This document shows, in pieces, positions 9,716 through 17,924 of a DNA stretch of 64,000 bases. The notes beneath the pieces are model-generated. The model worked only from the letters and a program-made list of their open reading frames with translations, did not search any database and was not told the DNA's origin. The DNA comes from Pseudomonadota bacterium (GTDB taxonomy: Bacteria; Pseudomonadota; Gammaproteobacteria; UBA9339). The first letter of the stretch is position 1. Every line of letters begins with the position of its first letter. Both the position numbers and the translations under genes were made by a program. The stretch is taken from NCBI GenBank assembly GCA_021781615.1, contig JAJXWM010000003.1:1-64000 (forward strand), written 5' to 3'.

Positions 9716-11437
9716 TCAGCTTATCGAACAATAACTGGCTGCTGCAGCCTGTTTTTTTGCTTTAATTTTATCTATGCTGGCGCATACGTTTTTGACGAAC
9801 TCAATGAGTTTTGTATATTCCTCGTCGGACCCTCCATATATTATATCACAGTGTGACAAAATTGATGCAATCACTTCTTCAGTTAACTGTGAGCGTTCTG
9901 TACCCTCTACCACTTGATTAAATTCCGGACAACTTCTTAAGGTCATTATGTGATCAATTAGTTTACGTTTTAATTTAAGTTTATACATGGGAACTGCAGT
10001 TCTCGGCATAGTAACTACACCATAACTTTGTATTTTATGGGAAGAGGAAAAAAAAAGTCTTTTAGCTAAAATTTCCGCCATATTGCTCGCTATATGGCTG
10101 CTATCGAGGAGAGTATTTCTACTACGACCCATAATTAGCTTCGCTGAATGCTGAGCTCTAGCAACAGCTTCTACAAATGTTAGGTCAATATGATTGCCCC
10201 CGAGCTCTATCGTCATTGGATGCTGAGCTCTAGCAATAGCTTCTGCAATTACACTAGCGCCCTCGGGGCGAATATAATTTTCCCTGAGTCCTATCGTCAT
10301 TGGATACTGAGCTATAGCAATAGCCTCTGCAATTGCTCTAACGCCACCGGGGCCAATATCATTGGCCCCAAGATCTATCGCCATTGGATGCTGAGTTCTA
10401 GCAATAGCATCTGCAATTGTTATAGCGCCATCGGGGCCAATATTATTGGCCGCGAGATTTATCGTCATTGGATGCTGAGCTTTAACAATAGCCTCTGCAA
10501 TTGCTCTAGCGCCACCGGGGCCAATATCATTGGCCAAGAGATCTATCGTCATTGGATGCTGAGCTCTAACAATAGCTTCTGCAATTGCTCTAGCGCCATC
10601 ATGGCCAAAATGATTGTACCCGAGTCCTATAGTCATTGGATGCTGAGCTCTAGCAATAGCATCTGCAATTGCTCTAGCGCCATCGGGGCCAATATCATTC
10701 TCCCCGAGCTTTATCGTCATTGGATGCTGAGCTCTAGCAATAGCATCTGCAATTGCTCTAGCGCCATCGGGACCAATATAATTGTACCTGAGCTCTATTG
10801 TCATTGGATGCTGAGCTCTAGCAATAGCCTCTGCAATTGCTCTAGCGCCATCGGGGCCAATATGATTGCCCTCGAGATTTATCGTCATTGGATGCTGAGC
10901 TTTAACAATAGCCTCTGCAATTGCTCTAGCGCCACCGGGACCAATATTATTGCCACTGAGCCCTATCGTCATTGGATGCTGAGCTATAGCAATAGCCTCT
11001 GCAATTGCTCTAGCGCCACCGGAGCCAATATTATTGATCCTGAGCTCTATCGTCATTGGATGCTGAGCTATAGCAATAGCTTCTGCAATTGCTAGAGCGC
11101 CCTCGGGGCCAATATTATTGTCTTGGAGATATATCGTCATTGGATACTGAGCTCTAAAAATAGCCTCTGCAATCGCTATAGCACCACCGGGGCCAATATT
11201 ATGGTAACCGAGCTCTATCGTCATCGGATGCTGAGCTTCAGCAATATCTTCTATTGCGCGCTCTATCGCTGCCTCTCTAGAAGCGGTAATATTGGTCTCA
11301 CTATCGGAATCTGACGCGATGTCAGTTGATGTAGTGGGTATCAAAATAAAAGTTTCTGATGCTAAGGATAGCGTAGAGTTTATTAATAAGAAAAAAGTAA
11401 ATAGCAAAATAATTGCATTACTATAAAGTTTCGACAT
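9716..11437 (-). CDS. Secreted leucine-rich-repeat protein (ribonuclease-inhibitor type)
   Basis: A protein of 573 residues. It has an N-terminal signal peptide (SKLYSNAIILLFTFFLLIN, cleavage plausible after TLSLA), a short linker, then twelve complete 28-residue repeats and one shortened repeat. The consensus is MTI-L--N-IGP-GARAIAEAIA-AQHP, the beta-strand/helix unit of ribonuclease-inhibitor or NLRC3-like LRRs. A C-terminal domain of about 150 residues is unrecognised and ends in a lysine- and alanine-rich tail. ATG at 11437 was preferred over GTG at 11446 because AAGAG lies eight bases upstream. Such LRRs bind proteins, so a role outside the cytoplasm, possibly at a host interface, is an inference. 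Confidence 0.88.
   Translation of the reverse strand: MSKLYSNAIILLFTFFLLINSTLSLASETFILIPTTSTDIASDSDSETNITASREAAIERAIEDIAEAQHPMTIELGYHNIGPGGAIAIAEAIFRAQYPMTIYLQDNNIGPEGALAIAEAIAIAQHPMTIELRINNIGSGGARAIAEAIAIAQHPMTIGLSGNNIGPGGARAIAEAIVKAQHPMTINLEGNHIGPDGARAIAEAIARAQHPMTIELRYNYIGPDGARAIADAIARAQHPMTIKLGENDIGPDGARAIADAIARAQHPMTIGLGYNHFGHDGARAIAEAIVRAQHPMTIDLLANDIGPGGARAIAEAIVKAQHPMTINLAANNIGPDGAITIADAIARTQHPMAIDLGANDIGPGGVRAIAEAIAIAQYPMTIGLRENYIRPEGASVIAEAIARAQHPMTIELGGNHIDLTFVEAVARAQHSAKLIMGRSRNTLLDSSHIASNMAEILAKRLFFSSSHKIQSYGVVTMPRTAVPMYKLKLKRKLIDHIMTLRSCPEFNQVVEGTERSQLTEEVIASILSHCDIIYGGSDEEYTKLIEFVKNVCASIDKIKAKKQAAAASYCSIS
10145..11224 (-). repeat. 84-bp coding tandem repeat array
   Basis: Twelve 84-bp units plus a 72-bp partial unit lie head to tail inside the leucine-rich-repeat gene, each encoding one 28-residue LRR. 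Units differ mainly at the codons just after the MTI-L strand, which form the concave binding face, while the IGPxGARAIAEAIA segment is nearly constant. The array is open on the opposite strand as well, because the units share a length divisible by three. Confidence 0.9.
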
Positions 11438-11446
11438 AATTAGCAC

Positions 11447-11754
11447 TCTTATAAAAAATACAGTTGGCTTATCACTAGCTAGGGATAACGCTAATTCCGG
11501 TTAACGCAGATAACAGTTTGAATAAAAAATAGACCTGATCACGGCGCAATCTTGCGGGTTACTGACAAGAGACTTGAGCTGCAAAAAACCACAGAAGATC
11601 TATATAACCCCAAACGAAACCAAAATCTATCTATTACAGAATTCGCAGCATAGCAACGTTTTAATAATTTTACAAACTGTTTCTAACTACCGAATTGACT
11701 CATATTAAATGTTACCAAAAACTGGAGCAGAAATATGGGTCATAAGGTTTAAGA
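11447..11754. other. Intergenic region without recognised content
   Basis: About 308 AT-rich bases separate the start of the leucine-rich-repeat gene from the end of the ABC exporter operon. I see no reading frame with family signal, no tRNA fold and no member of the repeat families found elsewhere in this window. It presumably holds the promoter of the leucine-rich-repeat gene, but no convincing -35/-10 pair was identified. Confidence 0.5.
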
Positions 11755-12864
11755 TCACCGTAAAGTAGTATGAAATCTTTTAAAACTTATGCAGACAAAA
11801 ATTATGGCCATCAACAGCAAAACTCCAACATGGAACAAAATAAAATTGGTTTCCCCACCCTTGAGCATAATATTTCGTAACAGCAGTAAAAAATGGGAAA
11901 GTGGATTACAATAAGAAACCAGCCGCATAAATGTCGGCATATTTTCGATAGGAAACATTAGCCCCGAAAGAAGAATCGCCGGAAAAATAAATAGCACCCC
12001 ACCCAACATCGATTGCTGCTGATTTTTGGTAAAGGTAGAGATCAAAGTACCAATAGCCACTGTTGAACAAACAAAAGCTAAAGCAGCAAAAAACAAAATC
12101 AACACCGAGCCACGCATCGGAACACCGAAAATAGCAATGGCCGCAAGTAAAATCAAAGGAAAATCTGCCATAGCAATAATCACATAAGGCAAGGTTTTTC
12201 CTAAAATTACTTCGGTAGAAGAAATAGGCGCCGATATTAACATCTCAAAAGTACCCCGCTCTTTTTCCTTACTTATTGAGGCATTAGTTAATACTACCGA
12301 CGCAACACACATCAAAAGACACATCACACCAGGAACCATAAAATAAGTGGTTTCTAACATGGGGTTAAAAAGTACTCGCGCAACAAAATTTATGGGGCTG
12401 GCTACTGGCTCTATCTTTAGATCCTCCAAAACAGCTCTGGTAACAATATTTTTTACATAGGCCTCGACTGATTGCGCCTGAATAACGTTGGTAGCGTCGA
12501 TCAGTAACTGTAAGTCAGCAGCACCATAACCAAGTGCTTTAGTAAGACCTCCAGGCGGCGGCACTAAAGCTGCATCAATTTTTTTTCCGCGTAAAAGTGC
12601 GTATGGCTCTGCCTCCCCACTACGAGCAGCCGGCATAAACCACTTGCTTCCAACACTACGTTCATAAACATGCTGCAAAACATAATCGGTATTATTAACG
12701 TTACTCCATAAACGAATATTTTTTACATCGGTAGAAATAGCCACGCCGAATAAAAACAGCTGAATTATTGGCGCCACAAATAAAATAAATCTCATCCGGG
12801 AATCACGCAAAACTTGCTTAAATTCCTTAATGAGAAAACCACGTACTAAAGATAATGAAATCAC
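11755..12864 (-). CDS. ABC-2 type transporter permease (second)
   Basis: An inner-membrane permease of 369 residues. It has one N-terminal membrane segment, a large periplasmic domain (about 45-175) and five C-terminal membrane helices, the layout of YbhR/YhiJ-type ABC-2 permeases. The EKERGTFEMLISAPISS segment after the second helix is the conserved amphipathic coupling region. Its start overlaps the stop of the upstream permease gene by four bases. It is the last gene of the exporter operon and likely forms a heterodimeric channel with its neighbour, energised by the two ATPase subunits and linked to the HlyD-type adaptor. Substrate unknown. Confidence 0.92.
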   Translation of the reverse strand: MISLSLVRGFLIKEFKQVLRDSRMRFILFVAPIIQLFLFGVAISTDVKNIRLWSNVNNTDYVLQHVYERSVGSKWFMPAARSGEAEPYALLRGKKIDAALVPPPGGLTKALGYGAADLQLLIDATNVIQAQSVEAYVKNIVTRAVLEDLKIEPVASPINFVARVLFNPMLETTYFMVPGVMCLLMCVASVVLTNASISKEKERGTFEMLISAPISSTEVILGKTLPYVIIAMADFPLILLAAIAIFGVPMRGSVLILFFAALAFVCSTVAIGTLISTFTKNQQQSMLGGVLFIFPAILLSGLMFPIENMPTFMRLVSYCNPLSHFLLLLRNIMLKGGETNFILFHVGVLLLMAIIFVCISFKRFHTTLR

Positions 12865-13976
12865 GGCTCGAGATCCCTTTTAAATTTTTTAGTTGCTAAA
12901 AATAACATCAAATAACTGGTAATACCTAAAGCCAAAAATGGGATACCTAACTCCAAAAATGTTGACCCTTTTAAATATGATTCGCGCGCAATTACCATAA
13001 ACCAACGCGCCGGCAAAATCATCGTAAAATACCTAAAAAACACGGGCATGCTTTCAATGGGAAAAATAAAACCCGAAAGCAGCTGTACTGGTAACAACCC
13101 AGTTAACATCGCAAATTGCATCGCCACATGCTGCGTTCGGGTTAAAACAGAAATTAAAACCCCCTGCGCCAGATAAGTAAGCAAAAATAAAACACAACCC
13201 GAACCAAATACCAAAAGATTACCTCTAAATGGAACAGCAAAAACAGTTCGCGAAATTACGTAAACAAAAACTACCGCCCCTAAGCTAAGAACCGTATAGG
13301 GCACGAGCTTCCCAACAATAATTTCTAATGGTTCTGCTGGTGTTGAAAGCAACAATTCCATTGATCCATTTTCCCATTCCTGCGCCACCGTAAGCGCAGT
13401 TAATAATATCGATAGCAACGCCATAATAATCACTATCAAACCAGGAATTACAAACCAGCGACTATTAAGTTCTGAATTAAAAAGAAAGCGGGTCTTAACA
13501 TTAACATTCTGGGGTGGCTTAAAATCTGCCAATTGACTTGCCGCCATCTGCTGTATCGATTTAATATAACCTAATATAGGAACTACCGTTGAACTATCAG
13601 AACCATCAAGCAATATTTGCGCATCAGCCACCCTTCCTGAAAATAGATCTTTTTGAAATCCTCCGGGAATAATAAGCGCGGCCCGATCATCATTACCCAT
13701 TATTTTTTGTAATGCTTCTTTTGGACCTGCCACCTTATGAACGATAAAATAATCTGACTTACCAAAAATATCCACTAATTCTCGAGAAATTTGCGTATTA
13801 TCTCCATCATATACTGCCAGTGGAATATTTCTAACATTAAATTCTATGGCTATACCAAAAACAATAACCATAAAAATAGGTAACCCAATCGAAAGCGCAA
13901 GAGTAAACGGATCACGTAACACGTGATATATTTCTTTTTGGGCGATTGCCCCAGCTCTACCCCAGATAAACCTCAT
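12861..13976 (-). CDS. ABC-2 type transporter permease (first)
   Basis: A 371-residue inner-membrane permease paralogous to the gene that follows. It has an N-terminal helix, a periplasmic domain up to about residue 175, and a C-terminal helix bundle with the conserved QEWENGSMELLLSTPAEP coupling segment. YbhS/RbbA-operon permeases have the same architecture. It overlaps both neighbours by four bases (the ATPase stop and the second permease start), indicating tight translational coupling. The order HlyD, ATPase, ATPase, permease, permease matches multidrug-type exporters; the actual cargo cannot be told. Confidence 0.92.
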   Translation of the reverse strand: MRFIWGRAGAIAQKEIYHVLRDPFTLALSIGLPIFMVIVFGIAIEFNVRNIPLAVYDGDNTQISRELVDIFGKSDYFIVHKVAGPKEALQKIMGNDDRAALIIPGGFQKDLFSGRVADAQILLDGSDSSTVVPILGYIKSIQQMAASQLADFKPPQNVNVKTRFLFNSELNSRWFVIPGLIVIIMALLSILLTALTVAQEWENGSMELLLSTPAEPLEIIVGKLVPYTVLSLGAVVFVYVISRTVFAVPFRGNLLVFGSGCVLFLLTYLAQGVLISVLTRTQHVAMQFAMLTGLLPVQLLSGFIFPIESMPVFFRYFTMILPARWFMVIARESYLKGSTFLELGIPFLALGITSYLMLFLATKKFKRDLEP

Positions 13977-14905
13977 GATGGTGTTCCTTCCGTTACCTTA
14001 ATAAAAACATCCTCCAATGTTGGAGTAATTTCTGCTATCTTAAAATTAGCACCAAGACTTCCCTTAAAATCCTCAGCTGCTGGTGTTTTTTGAAAAGCCG
14101 CATGAAACCGTAAACCAAAAGGCTCAAAATACTCAAACTCTTGACGACTTTTTAGTTCCTTAATATAGGAATAACTGATTTCACTTTTAGGTTCACATTC
14201 ATAAAGCTTCTGTGGAAAGGCGATTTTCTTGAGGTTACTGGGAGTATCAAGAGCAACAATTTTCCCCGCTCTCATTAAAGCTATTCTTTCGCACTGCTCT
14301 GCCTCATCCATATAGTGAGTAGTAACAAAAATAGTTTTACCACCCCTGGCTAACTTTTTAATTAATTCCCAAAAACGAGAACGCATCGCTGGAGTTACTC
14401 CCGCTGTTGGCTCATCTAAAAAAATAATCTCCGGATCGTGCAAAAGGGAGGCCGCCAATGAAACTTGCTGTCTGATTCCACCTGGCAGATCCTCAACCAA
14501 AGAATTAAGTGGCCGAGCAAACGAAATAAAATCTAAAATTTCACTCTGCCGTTTTAAATAGGTCTTTTCATCAATACCGCGTAAACTAGCGATAAACGTT
14601 AAATTTTCGGCAACGGTTAAATCATCATATAAAGTAAACCGCTGGGACATATAACCAACTTTTTGTTTAATAGCTCGCTCATCGCTCTCGCTTTTAAAAT
14701 CGATTCCCGCCACATTTACCGAACCACTATTCGGATATAGTAATCCACACAACACCCGAATAGTTGTGGTTTTTCCTGCACCATTTGCCCCTAAAAAACC
14801 AAAAATTTCCCCTCGTTTAACCGAAAAAGTAATATCATCAACAGCATAAAAACTGTTAAACTTAACCGTAAGATTAGCAACTTTTACCACCAAATCATTT
14901 ATCAT
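13973..14905 (-). CDS. ABC transporter ATP-binding protein (second half of a double ATPase)
   Basis: A 310-residue ATPase with Walker A GANGAGKTTTIRVL, signature region LPGGIRQQVSLAASLL, Walker B IIFLDEPTAGV and an H-loop in TTHYMDEAEQC. The signature reads GGIRQ rather than SGGQ, as in the C-terminal nucleotide-binding domain of RbbA/YbhF proteins, where both domains are fused. A C-terminal extension ending LEDVFIKVTEG is normal for the class. The first ATPase lies upstream, separated by a 185-base gap filled by repeat element B. It should pair with that ATPase to drive the two permeases downstream. Confidence 0.93.
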   Translation of the reverse strand: MINDLVVKVANLTVKFNSFYAVDDITFSVKRGEIFGFLGANGAGKTTTIRVLCGLLYPNSGSVNVAGIDFKSESDERAIKQKVGYMSQRFTLYDDLTVAENLTFIASLRGIDEKTYLKRQSEILDFISFARPLNSLVEDLPGGIRQQVSLAASLLHDPEIIFLDEPTAGVTPAMRSRFWELIKKLARGGKTIFVTTHYMDEAEQCERIALMRAGKIVALDTPSNLKKIAFPQKLYECEPKSEISYSYIKELKSRQEFEYFEPFGLRFHAAFQKTPAAEDFKGSLGANFKIAEITPTLEDVFIKVTEGTPS

Positions 14906-14934
14906 TATAAAAACTCTATAAAAACTCTTTTTAT

Positions 14935-15093
14935 TTTGTAATTATCCAGCATCACTGCAAGTAGCAAAAAACGCTACTTGCAGTGATGCTAATATATCGC
15001 GACATTGTGGCAGATATAACAAATTACTTCTTACCACTTGATTTCCCAACTTATAACACCAGATTTATTTGGGCACCACTTAGCTTAGCCTTA
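14935..15093 (-). repeat. Element B, copy 1: hairpin repeat between two ABC ATPase genes
   Basis: A perfect 18-bp stem (14948-14965 with 14973-14990) closes a seven-base loop AAAAAAC. It is followed by a conserved tract starting TATATCGCGACATTGTGGCA and ending near TTAGCTTAGCCTT. A second copy lies at 63177-63305. The far end abuts, and nearly overlaps, the TAA of the first ATPase (15091-15093). This copy carries about 27 extra bases (around 15034-15060) relative to the other. Confidence 0.88.
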
Positions 15094-15810
15094 TTTTTTA
15101 AAAAAAAGCTCATCAAAACTCTGTACCTGCTCCTTACGCATTAGCTCCCGCGGTTCTCCCGTAATAATAACTTTCCCAGCCTCAATTAGATGTACCACTG
15201 CGCAACGCTCCGCTTCATCCATATATGCCGTTGTCACAATAATTAATATTTTTTTCTCAAGCAATCGATATAAAAGATCCCATAATTCTCTACGACTTAT
15301 CGGATCAACACCATTTGTTGGCTCATCAAGCAATACTATTTCCGGATTTCTTAAAAGCGCGCACATTAAACCCAATTTTTTATACATACCACCAGAAAGT
15401 TTTTCTGCCGGGCGATCGATAAATGGCTCTAGTTTGGTAATATTTAATAATTCCCTACGCCGTTTTTGATATTCACCAGCATCAATCTGATAGAGCTTAC
15501 TAAAAAAAACCAAATGTTCTTCGATAGACAATTCTGGATAGAGAGCTTGTCGCTCAGGCATATAGGCAATAGTGTTACGAATATTTTTAAAAGATAGTAT
15601 ATTACCATCTCGCAAAAAATCTACGCTCCCCTCGTCTGGCTTTAACAGTCCCAGAATTATTCGTATTAATGTGGTTTTACCAGCCCCCTCCGGACCAATA
15701 ACACCATGTATTTTCCCACCAGCAAAATCAAGAGAAACTCCATCTAAAGCAGTATTGTCACCAAACTTCTTTTTTAATTGACTAATTTTGATGGAAATAA
15801 TTTTTCCCAC
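15091..15810 (-). CDS. ABC transporter ATP-binding protein (first half of a double ATPase)
   Basis: A 239-residue ATPase with Walker A GPEGAGKTTLIRII, signature KLSGGMYKKLGLM, Walker B IVLLDEPTNGVDP and a TTAYMDEAERC switch in which alanine replaces the usual histidine (TT-A-Y instead of TTH-Y). It ends at QSFDELFFKK, the point that in fused RbbA/YbhF proteins leads through a short linker into the second ATPase domain. Here the frame stops at the edge of repeat element B. The start is GTG, nine bases after the adaptor gene. Loss of the switch histidine suggests a degenerate ATP site, with hydrolysis left mainly to the partner. Confidence 0.9.
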   Translation of the reverse strand: MGKIISIKISQLKKKFGDNTALDGVSLDFAGGKIHGVIGPEGAGKTTLIRIILGLLKPDEGSVDFLRDGNILSFKNIRNTIAYMPERQALYPELSIEEHLVFFSKLYQIDAGEYQKRRRELLNITKLEPFIDRPAEKLSGGMYKKLGLMCALLRNPEIVLLDEPTNGVDPISRRELWDLLYRLLEKKILIIVTTAYMDEAERCAVVHLIEAGKVIITGEPRELMRKEQVQSFDELFFKK

Positions 15811-15819
15811 AGTAGTACT

Positions 15820-16563
15820 CTACTTCGGTAGCACAACCTCGATTGTCATCCCTGGCTTTAATATTTCTTCGGCATTAGCCTGCAAAAAACTTACCTTTAC
15901 TCTATAAATCAGCCGCTCCCTTTCACTTTGAGTTTGTACATTCTTTGGCGTAAATTCAGCTTCGTCACTAATTTTGACAATTGCACCAACAAATTCCCGA
16001 TTATTTAGTTCGGGCAGATACCCTTTAAGCTCCATCCCAAGTGAAAGGCTTGCAATCTTCGGTTGCGGAACATAGATATAAGCCCAAATATTTCGGATAT
16101 TAGCCAAGGTAAGAATTTTTGTTCCAGGAGTCATCCACTCTCCTGGCTCGTGGTAACGACTTAAGACTTTGCCATCAATGGGTGAAGTAAGCGTACACCA
16201 GCTCACTTTAGTATTTGTACTATCCAACTGATTTTTATATGTATCGATAGTACTTGGAGATATGAAGTTTCCTTTTAAAAGTTGCACATTACGCTGATAA
16301 TCCTTTCCTGCAAGCTTGGCGTTAAGCTTATAATCTTCACAATCAAAGATAACAAGGGTTTGCCCGGCGGTTACTCTGTCACCCTCATGAACTTTAACCT
16401 CACTAATCGACGCCGAAAGGCGAGCAGAAAGGTCGATATATGTTGCTTCTAAAGTACCAGCATAACGAAAATTATTATTGGATAAATAATTAATAAAAAC
16501 CGCACCGCCAACCACGGCCAGAATTAATCCTGAATATAATATTTTTTTTGATTTATTTATCAT
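15820..16563 (-). CDS. HlyD-family periplasmic adaptor subunit
   Basis: A membrane-anchored adaptor of 247 residues that links an inner-membrane ABC exporter to an outer-membrane channel. It has one N-terminal helix (KKILYSGLILAVVGGAVFI), the first lipoyl half (SASISEVKVHEGDRVTAGQ), a short hairpin region, and the second lipoyl half (LTSPIDGKVLSRYHEPGEW) followed by a beta-barrel. It is shorter than YhiI or YbhG (about 330-355) because the coiled-coil hairpin is reduced. ATG at 16563 was chosen because AGAGG lies seven bases upstream; an in-frame start 33 bases earlier lacks this. It heads the five-gene exporter operon. Confidence 0.9.
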   Translation of the reverse strand: MINKSKKILYSGLILAVVGGAVFINYLSNNNFRYAGTLEATYIDLSARLSASISEVKVHEGDRVTAGQTLVIFDCEDYKLNAKLAGKDYQRNVQLLKGNFISPSTIDTYKNQLDSTNTKVSWCTLTSPIDGKVLSRYHEPGEWMTPGTKILTLANIRNIWAYIYVPQPKIASLSLGMELKGYLPELNNREFVGAIVKISDEAEFTPKNVQTQSERERLIYRVKVSFLQANAEEILKPGMTIEVVLPK

Positions 16564-16723
16564 AAAAAGCCTCTTGCTACTACGATCAAAGCTCAATGAA
16601 CCAAATATTAACCATCTTTGAGTTATTTAACAATCAAAAATCTTAATAATTAATCATACGCAGCTTCTATCTCTTTGAAAATATACAGATAATATAGAGT
16701 AGGTGACCTCTATCTCCTTAGGT

Positions 16724-17215
16724 TTATTCATCTATTCCAATATAAATATCAAATATTGCATTCTGTTGATCATGCGCACGTTCATCATATACCTCAAAAT
16801 CTGCCACATAAGCTCTTGCACCACCAAAATCTTTTGCGCTCATAGCCCATATTTCTTGCCAAGAACTGATACATATATTGGGCAGAGCACCAGGCCCACT
16901 GGTAAATTTTACATAATTTTGCTTAGGTATAACCAAAGAAGAAAAACCATCTTTAACCCCATCAAAAGAATCAACTTCTTCACCAATAAAATAGGTATAA
17001 TTTCCGGTAAAATCACCTTCATAACCAGTATAAACACAATAAGTTACCCCCGGTTTTTTCCGTTTTTCAATACTAGCAGCTAGTTTTCCATAAAAATATT
17101 TCTGCATTGTAGAACCGATCTTAGCTGTCGCTGGATCTAGCTCTAAACCGTTCGCTGTTCTGCAAGTAATGCCGACAAGTTTTATTTCTGGCATTGATAG
17201 GACTATTTTTTGCAT
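16724..17215 (-). CDS. GyrI-like/effector-binding domain protein
   Basis: A stand-alone 163-residue small-molecule-binding domain of the GyrI-like/Cass2 (AraC effector-binding) type. It shows the opening VLSMPEIKLVGITCRT, a central VYTGYEGDFTGNYTYFIGEEV, and a PNICISSWQEIW helix followed by a terminal strand carrying IFDIYIGI, all typical of the fold. No DNA-binding domain is attached. Relatives bind hydrophobic cations or act as drug-sensing modules. It lies between the exporter operon and the divergent marC gene, so a link to export is possible but unproven. Confidence 0.82.
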   Translation of the reverse strand: MQKIVLSMPEIKLVGITCRTANGLELDPATAKIGSTMQKYFYGKLAASIEKRKKPGVTYCVYTGYEGDFTGNYTYFIGEEVDSFDGVKDGFSSLVIPKQNYVKFTSGPGALPNICISSWQEIWAMSAKDFGGARAYVADFEVYDERAHDQQNAIFDIYIGIDE

Positions 17216-17292
17216 AGTCTTAACTCCTCATAAAAATCAATTTTAATAACTCTATCTATTGACAAAAAAATATCTAAGCAGAAAATACTATC

Positions 17293-17901
17293 ATGCTTTT
17301 AGAACAAACCATAGAAAACACCATCTATTTTTTAGCGCTGATTAACCCAGTCAGTAAGGTGTTTTTTTTAACCTCAAAAAAACCTGCTTACTCACGCAAA
17401 GAATTATTTACTCTATCCATAAAAGCAACCATTGCCTCCCTATTAATTCTTTTAATTTTAACCAGCATAGGAGATTTTTTACTAACCAGAATATTTCACG
17501 TTGAAATGTACTCACTAAGCGCTGCTGGCGGCATTATTTTATTTATCATTGGATTAACTGCAGTCAAGGAAGGGAATTTTTTTGAGGAACAAAAAGAAGC
17601 GAAGAGAGCCTCAGATATTTCAGTAGTACCACTTGCTGCACCACTAATCGCCGGACCGGGAACCATGACTGCGGCCATCACCTTTGCTTCTATTCATGGT
17701 ATAGCAATAACCGATATTTGCATTACTATTGCAATTTTAATCAATTTATTTTTTATGTTACTATCTCACCCAATCAATCGCTTTCTTGAAAAATTAAACG
17801 CTACCGGCCCAATAATTAAAATAACGGGTTTAATAGTAACCGCCGTAGCCATGCAAATGATTTTTAATGGATGTGCAAGCTGGGTTAGACAAATAGTGTA
17901 A
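17293..17901 (+). CDS. MarC family integral membrane protein
   Basis: A 202-residue inner-membrane protein with six predicted helices. The MarC/NAAT signatures are present: LINPVSKVFFLTS in the first helical region, and PLAAPLIAGPGTMTAAI in the middle, corresponding to the conserved P-A-PL-AGPG loop. The family was once linked to multiple antibiotic resistance, but its function is unsettled. The gene is alone on the plus strand, divergent from the effector-binding gene and convergent with murJ, whose stop lies 24 bases away. Confidence 0.9.
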   Translation: MLLEQTIENTIYFLALINPVSKVFFLTSKKPAYSRKELFTLSIKATIASLLILLILTSIGDFLLTRIFHVEMYSLSAAGGIILFIIGLTAVKEGNFFEEQKEAKRASDISVVPLAAPLIAGPGTMTAAITFASIHGIAITDICITIAILINLFFMLLSHPINRFLEKLNATGPIIKITGLIVTAVAMQMIFNGCASWVRQIV

Positions 17902-17924
17902 GAACAACCACAATGTAAAATATT

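Noticed and set aside
10190-11095. Long plus-strand open frame of about 300 codons with a repeated RHWMLS-SNS-CNCSSA pattern
   Set aside because: It is the complement of the leucine-rich-repeat array. Units of 84 bp keep both strands open; only the minus strand gives a signal peptide and a known repeat fold.
10145-11224. Regular direct repeats that could suggest a CRISPR array
   Set aside because: The repeats are 84 bp, contiguous and coding, with no spacers and no cas genes nearby.
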